Below, one piece after another: positions 7,361 to 14,100 of a DNA stretch of 17,788 nucleotides; the stretch's first letter is position 1; each line of letters opens with the position of its first letter. The notes under the pieces were generated by a model, which worked only from the letters and a program-made list of their open reading frames with translations, did not search any database and was not told the origin of the DNA. Source of the DNA: Chloroflexota bacterium. Lineage in GTDB: Bacteria > Chloroflexota > UBA6077. The translations under genes were made by a program, and so were the position numbers. The DNA is taken from contig JAJZQR010000092.1 of NCBI GenBank assembly GCA_021806765.1, positions 1 through 17,788 on the forward strand, read 5' to 3'.

Positions 7361-8020
7361 TCACTGATCTTGGGCTGTCCTGTCAATCTTCGCCACGGCA
7401 CGCCTTGCCTCGGTACGTACCCAGGCTCTGGGGTCACCGAGAAACCGCTCCAACCTCTGCCTGGCTCCCGATGGCCTGAGCTTGCCAAGGGCGATGATGG
7501 CGTGTCCGGCAACTTCCTGGTCGTCCAGGAGCCCCATAAGTACGCCGGCGGCCCTCGGGTCCCGCATGTTCCCCAGGGCAACCACCACCATCTCTCTTGC
7601 ACGCCCCTGGGCCTGATCGCACGCTATGGCAACGAGATCGTCGAAAACGGTGTCGTCGGCCACCACCGACAGCGCATTGCCGATAGCCCATTTGAGGCTG
7701 CCATCGGACTTACTATCGGCCGCCAGGAACTCATCCACGAGAGTCTTTGCCGCGCTCGGTCTCGCCCATTTCACCGAGAGTGCACGTACGATATCCTGCT
7801 TGACGGCCTTGTTGTCCACGAGTGGAAGCCATCGCAAGAGAATCGTGATGGCCCTCCTATAGTCCATCTTCCTGTTAAAGAGATCTGCTATGTGCTCCAC
7901 GGGGAAGCCAGCCGCCCTGAGTTCCTGCACCACAGGCGATGCAGCCTTCAGGTTCTCGGCGACAGCTCTTTGTCGACGCTGATCCTCGGCTTGCCTAGCC
8001 TCAGGCTGTGAGTGGTCCAT
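7361..8020 (-). CDS. HEAT-repeat protein, candidate immunity protein for the Rhs toxin tip
   Basis: This 219-residue soluble protein consists largely of HEAT-type helical pairs: about four repeats from residue 75 on, for example KWAIGNALSVVADD, AREMVVVALGNMRDPRAAGV and AGHAIIALGKLRPSGA, ending with VRTEARRAVAKI. The N-terminal 25 residues are charged and helical. The start at ATG 8018-8020 is chosen because AGGAGG lies four bases upstream; an in-frame ATG at 8036-8038 has no such site. It follows the Rhs toxin tip on the same strand after 87 bases, the usual place of an immunity gene in polymorphic toxin loci, and shares the lower G+C of the tip. HEAT repeats are binding scaffolds. Immunity is inferred from position only; a HEAT-type lyase or bystander cannot be excluded. 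Confidence 0.8.
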   Translation of the reverse strand: MDHSQPEARQAEDQRRQRAVAENLKAASPVVQELRAAGFPVEHIADLFNRKMDYRRAITILLRWLPLVDNKAVKQDIVRALSVKWARPSAAKTLVDEFLAADSKSDGSLKWAIGNALSVVADDTVFDDLVAIACDQAQGRAREMVVVALGNMRDPRAAGVLMGLLDDQEVAGHAIIALGKLRPSGARQRLERFLGDPRAWVRTEARRAVAKIDRTAQDQ

Positions 8021-8107
8021 ATCGCCTCCTGTGATCATGGATGGTCGTCAGTTGCCTGCAATGTCTCAGATCCATTATCAGAACCACGGCTGCTGCATCG
8101 TCGGGCA

Positions 8108-11100
8108 TCACGGGATGACTCTTTGAAGAGTTATGATACCGTCATCCACCAGTCTCTGGAGTGAAGACGACAGAGTGGTATTCTCCCTCACCTTGAGTAT
8201 CATCGTGAAGTCGTTCGCCTTGGCATATTCTACGAAGTCCTTCAGCTGGCTACGATTCGCGAGATATGCGACGTTCTTCACGTCACCAATGATCTTGGCT
8301 GTTTCATCCAATATGTCGGGCACTCGGTACTTCGCGGTCCCCGTAACCGATTCGATTCGGACCGTGTTCTTCACGATGTCGGCCAACTTCTCGCCCTGGA
8401 TCCCCAATTGTTGAGAAACCTGGGGAGCGACTCTGGCTGCAGCCATGCTGACAGCAGCAACCAATGGCCCCACGGGGTTGTTTGATGTTGTGGCAGCGAG
8501 CATCAATGGATCACGGAGTATTGAGTTCTTTCCAACCGTAACTGTCTGTCCACTTGGGTCCGTGAGCAGGATGGGGTTCTGATAGGCATACGTGTACCGG
8601 CTCAGAGTGCTCGGCTCCTCGACAACACCCGGTGCCGGGTCCCGCCCTATGAACCTCCCGCTTCCCGGGTCGTACATCCTCGCCCTCAAGTACACCAGCC
8701 CCGTCTCGGGATCGTACTGCTCGCCAGTGTACCTGAAGGGCTGATCGACGCTCCCCTGGCTGGAGGCGAGGTTGCCGTACTCGTCGTACCGGTAGGTCTG
8801 CACCACGTTGCCCGAGGTGTCGGTGAGGGCGCGGACCGAGCCGAGGCCGTCGGTGTGGTAGACGATGGGGTTGCCACTCGTGTCCACAGCGAAGGCGAGG
8901 CCCAGACCCCAGACGTACTTCCGGGTGCCGTCGTCGAGCAGCACCGGCAACGAGGCGTTCACGTCGTAGACGTAGCTGGTGGTAGCTGCCCCCACGGTCT
9001 TGCTGGCTCGCTTGCCGTCACCGTCGTAGGCGTAGGTAGCGCTGGTGCTCCCCACCGTGGCGCTCCTCAGCCGGTTCGCCTGGTCGTACCCGAAGCTGTC
9101 CGCACCCCTCGCCACCAGGTTCCCGTTGGCGTCCACCGTGTAGCTCACGGTCCCCGCCGAGGTTATCCTGTCGGCCCGGTCGTAGCTATAGCCCGTTTGG
9201 GTCCCCTGGGTCATGCTCGATCGGTTGCCCGCCGGGTCGTAGACGTAGCTCGTAGGGCCGCTGGGAGCATCCACGCTCGTCAGGCGGTAGAGCCGGTCGT
9301 AGCCGTAGATCGTAGTGGCCGTCCGGCTGATCGCGTTGGCGGCCAGACTGTGGTAGAGGCCCGCAGCAACCACCGTCATGCCGCCGGCACCCACCACCTG
9401 CGTCGGGGTAATGTGCTGCTCCCTGATGCTCCCGAGTCCCAACTCGCCCCAGTCGTTGAGCCCCCAGGACCATACCGTGCCATCGTTCTTCACAGCCAGG
9501 CTGTGGTAGCCGCCCGCGGCGATGGCGGTTACACCGGTGAGACCGCTGACCTGCACGGGAGTGGGCCGGTTGGTCGTCGTCCCGTCGCCCAACTGGCCGT
9601 CCAAGTTCCCTCCCCAGGCCCACACAGTCCCGTCGTTCCTCAGTGCCAGGCTGAAGTTGCCCGCTGCGGCGATCGCGACCGCCCCGCTTATCCCGCTCAC
9701 CTGCACGGGGGTGCTGCGATTGGTCGTGCTGCCGTCCCCCAATTGGCCCGCGGTGTTGCTCCCCCAAGCCCAGACGGTGCCGTCGTCCTTCAATGCCAAG
9801 CTGTGGTAGAAACCTGCGGCAACGGCCTTGGCCCCGCCAAGCCCCGTCACCTGGGTTGGGATGTACCTGTCCGTCGTGCTACCGTCCCCCAACTGACCGT
9901 ACAGGTTGTACCCCCAGCCCCAGACCGTCCCGTCGTTCCGCACCGCCAGGCTGTGCCACCCACCTGCCGCCACGGCCGCTACTCCGGTCAGAGTGCCGGA
10001 CCGTACCGGCAGGCTGCGGTTGGACGTCGTCCCATCGCCCAGCTGCCCGTACTGGCTCGCTCCCCAGGCCCACACGGTGCCATCCGCCCTCGCCGCCAGG
10101 CTGTGGTAGGCCCCAGCCACAATCGCCACCAGGTCACTCAGGCCGCTCACCTGCACGGGCAGGTAGCGATCAGTAGTCGTTCCATCCGCCAGTTGGCCCG
10201 CCCAGTTGCCTCCCCAGCCCCAGGCGGTGCCGTCGTTCTTCAGAGCCAGGCTGTGCCACCCGCCTGCGGCGATGGCAGTCACCCCAGACATCGCGCCGAC
10301 GGGCGATGCCACGCTCCGCTTCGTCGTGGTGCCGTCGCCCAACTCGCCCCAGTAGTCGTCCCCCCAGGCCCAGAGGGTGCCGTCGCCCTGGAGGACCAGA
10401 TTGTGGTAGAAGCCGGTCGCGATACCGGAAACCAAACCAAGCCCACCGACCTGGACGGGTGTGTAATGGGAGTTTCGGCTGCCGATGCTCAACTGCCCGT
10501 ATCCGTTCCAGCCCCAGGCCCAGACCGTCCCGTCGCTCCTCAGAGCGAGGCTGTGCCACTGGGCTCCAGCAACGGCCACAACCCCCGTGAGGCCGGCCAC
10601 CTGAACCGGGCTAGCCCGGTCAGTAGTGGAGCCGTCCCCCAGCTGACCGTCCCCGTTCCAGCCCCATGCCCAGGCAGTCTGATCGCCCTTTGTCGCCAGG
10701 CTGTGCCATGCGCCTGCGGATATGCCGCTCACCCCACTGACCCCGCTCACCTGTACCGGGGTCTTCCGCTGTGCCGTGGTGCCGTCGCCCAACTGTCCAT
10801 TCGCGTTCCAGCCCCACGCCCACACGGTGCCGTCGTTCCTCAGAGCAAGGCTGTGGTACACCCCCGCCGCGATGGACGTCACCCCGCTCAGTCCAGTTAC
10901 CTGCACCGGCGTGTATCGGTCAGTGGTACTGCCGTCCCCCAGCTGGCCGGCCCCGTTCCAGCCCCAGGCCCACACGGTGCCGTCACTCTTCAGGGCGAGG
11001 CTGTGCCAGCCGCCGCCGGCCACCGCGATGACCCCGGTCAGTCCCGCAACCTGCACCGGCGAGTTGCGCTGGCTCGTGGTGCCGTCCCCCAACTGGCCAT

Positions 11101-14100
11101 TGCCGTTCCAGCCCCAGGCCCACACGGTGCCGTCGCCCTTCACCGCCAGGCTGTGCCAACCGCCCCCAGCCGCGGTGGTCACCCCCTCGAGGCCGGTCAC
11201 CTGGATGGGAACACTCTGCTGAGCGGCCGTTCCCGCTCCCAGCTGTCCCGAGCCGTTGCTGCCCCAGGCCCACACGGTGCCGTCGCTCTTCACCGCAAGA
11301 CTATGGTCGCTCCCGCCGGCCACTCGACTTACCCCCGCCACACTGGTCACCTGGAGGGGCGCAGCGCGGTTTGTCGTGGTGCCGTCGCCCAACTGTCCGA
11401 ACCAATCATCCCCCCACGCCACACTACTGCCCTGCGCAGACGCGGCCGTCGCCGCCACCATCGCGGTGCTCGTCTGATCCGGAGCCAGCTGCCCCTGCTT
11501 CAACAGCGGCGACGTTTGTTGCCGTGGCTGCCGTGGCGCTCCCACCGGGGCAGCCGGCGGGAGTATCGCGACGTTGTCGCCCTGCGCCAGGGCACCCTCC
11601 ACACCATCCTCGGACGTTGCCGAGGGAGCACTCCCGGAAACGCTCGGCATGAGCAGGCGATGTCTCCCCGGCAGCACACTCTGCCCTTTGGCTCTTCCCG
11701 GGGACGCACCCGCGGCGCCTTCGGAGACATTCACTGAGAGATCTGCAGCTGAGGGGCTCTCCGTCACTGCTGCACTCGTCACGACGGCTGGTTGGGTCGA
11801 GAGCGGGGCAGATGCAGTCCCACCGACAGCGGATGGCAGCAGCTCGTCTGCCTTGAGGCGATTGCCCACGGCGTCCAGGGTGTAGCTGTGCCTGCTCACC
11901 GTGTCGGTCCCCTTCTGGTTCCAAAGGTCGGTGAGCCGGAGGGCGTTATCGTAGCTGTAGCCGGTCGTGGTGCCGTTGAAGTTGGCCGTCTCCTTCAGGC
12001 TGCCGTCGGGGTTGTACTGGTAACCCACCGCCCGGCTGGCCCAGTCCAGCAGCGACTCCAGGCGGCTTCCCCTGTCGAAGCTGTAGGTGACCGCCGCGCT
12101 GTCGGGATAGATGACCTTCGTGCGGTTGCCGTCCAGGTCGTAGCGGTAGCCCACCGTCTTGGGTCCCGGGCTGGTTACGGAGAGGAGACGATCCATCTCG
12201 TCGTAGCTGTAGGAGGTCGTTCCGGTACCGTCCGCCATGGTGGATCGGTTGCCGTTGGCGTCGTAGGAGTAGCTCACGTTGGGCGTCTGGCCGTCGCTGT
12301 AGCCAACGGAGACCAACCGGTTCAGGTTCTCGTAGCCGAAGGTTGTGGTCTGGCTTAACGGATCTATCAGACCGGTCCGGTTGCCGGCCAGGTCATAGCT
12401 GTACTGGGTCAGCAGGCTGGGGGTGGTGGAGGGCCACTGAGGGTACTGGGTCTCCTTCCGCACCCTGTTCAGTCCGTCGTAGGCGTAGTCGGTCGCCCGC
12501 TCGTTACCGGCGTCCCCGCTGGCCCTGAGGACCCGGGACAGGTTCCCCGCGTTGTCGTACTGGTACTGGGTGACGATTTCCGGATCGGGCGCGGTGTTGG
12601 GATCGGTCCAGGGGTTGGGGCTCTGCTGGACCTCCTTCAGGCTGTCCCGCTCGTCGTAGAGGTACTTCGTCACCTGGCCGTTGGCGTCGATCACCACCGT
12701 CCGGTTGCCCACCGGGTCGTACCGGAACTCGGTCACCGGTCGGGACCCTGTCACCTCCGGAGCCGGGGCCATCGTGAAGCGCACCCGGTCCTCGTTGTCG
12801 TAGCCGTACGCCCAGGAATGATCTCTTGGACTCGCCCCAGGCGCGTTGCCGTTGGGGTCAACCATGCCAACGCGCCGCCCCACGGCGTCGTACTCGTAAG
12901 TCGTCACGTTTCCCAGGGGATCGGTGGTGCTCTCCAGCAGCCCGGCCTCGCTCCCGCTCCCGAAGTAGGTCATGGTGGTGGCGTAGGAGTAGTCGGGGGT
13001 GGGGCCGGTGTTGCCCCGAGGCGGGATCACCTTCGTGATCAGGCCCGGGTTCGCGGCGTCGCCATACTCGTACTTGGTGACGGCCGTCTGCTGGCCCAGG
13101 TCGGGATCGGTGTAGCGGCGGGTAACCGACTCCAGCTGCGCTCCGGTGGCGTCGTAGGCCATGTCCGTGGCGTAGGTGAGGTCGATGGCGGCGCTGAAGT
13201 CGGTGATAGGGCTGGCGTTGGCGTCGCTGGCGACCCCTCTGGGAGGGATCACCTGGATCAGGTTGTCCTTGGAGTCGTACCTGTACAGGGTCACCGGCCG
13301 GGGCTGTCCGGCGGAAGGCGCCGGATCGATCCGCCTGGTGAGGTTACCGCGGCTGCCCGGGATGGGCTGTCCCGCGTAGTCCACGTCGTAGGCGAGGTCC
13401 GTCAGATTGCCCCGACCATCCTTGATCCAGATGACGTTGGAGTTGGCGTCGTAGCCTCTCTCCTCCACCACGTCCTCGGCGCTGTTGGAGGTGGGTTTGG
13501 AGATCCGCTTGATCAACCGGCCCTGCGCGTCGTAGTAGTCGATCACCTGGGGGTTCCAGGTGGGGTCAAGAGAGGTGGCCGGGTAGGTGACGGTGGCCGT
13601 CTTGGAGCCGTCGGCGTTGGCAACGTAGCCAAAGGTGGTCTGCTGGCCGGTGGCAAGGCCTCGAGCATCCTTCTGGGTCTGGACTCTACCCGAGCCGTCG
13701 TAGGTCATGGTCACTACGGTGTGGTTGTTGGCGTCGGTGATGGTGGTCAGGCGGGAGCTGGTGCTATCGTAGGCGAAGGTGGTGACCTTCCCCTCCCGAT
13801 CGGTCACCGTTTGGAGGCGGCCGCTGGAGTCGTACCCGTACTGGATGGTCCTGGCCGGGCTCGCCCAGTCGGAGACGCTGGCTAGCCGCCCCGTGGCCGG
13901 ATCGTAGGTGAGCGCGAGGGAGCCCCGACCCGACGGGTCGCCGACGCTGGTGAGCTGGCCGTCGGCGTTGTAGGTCAGGGTCGAGCGGTTGCCGTACCGG
14001 TCGGCGATGCCGCTGAGCCGGCCCGCAGAGTCGAACGACCAGACGGTGCCGTCCTTGTGAGTGGCGGTGTAGCTGTTGTCCGCGTTCTTGACCAGCGCGG

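Noticed and set aside
9345..11424. Regular 150-bp spacing as a possible CRISPR array
   Set aside because: The units vary along their whole length, have no constant repeat with unique spacers, and translate into RCC1 repeats.
8855..11737. Open frame of 960 codons on the plus strand
   Set aside because: It is antisense to the RCC1 repeats. Because the unit is 150 bases, a stop-free frame in one unit stays open in all; the translation has no known fold.
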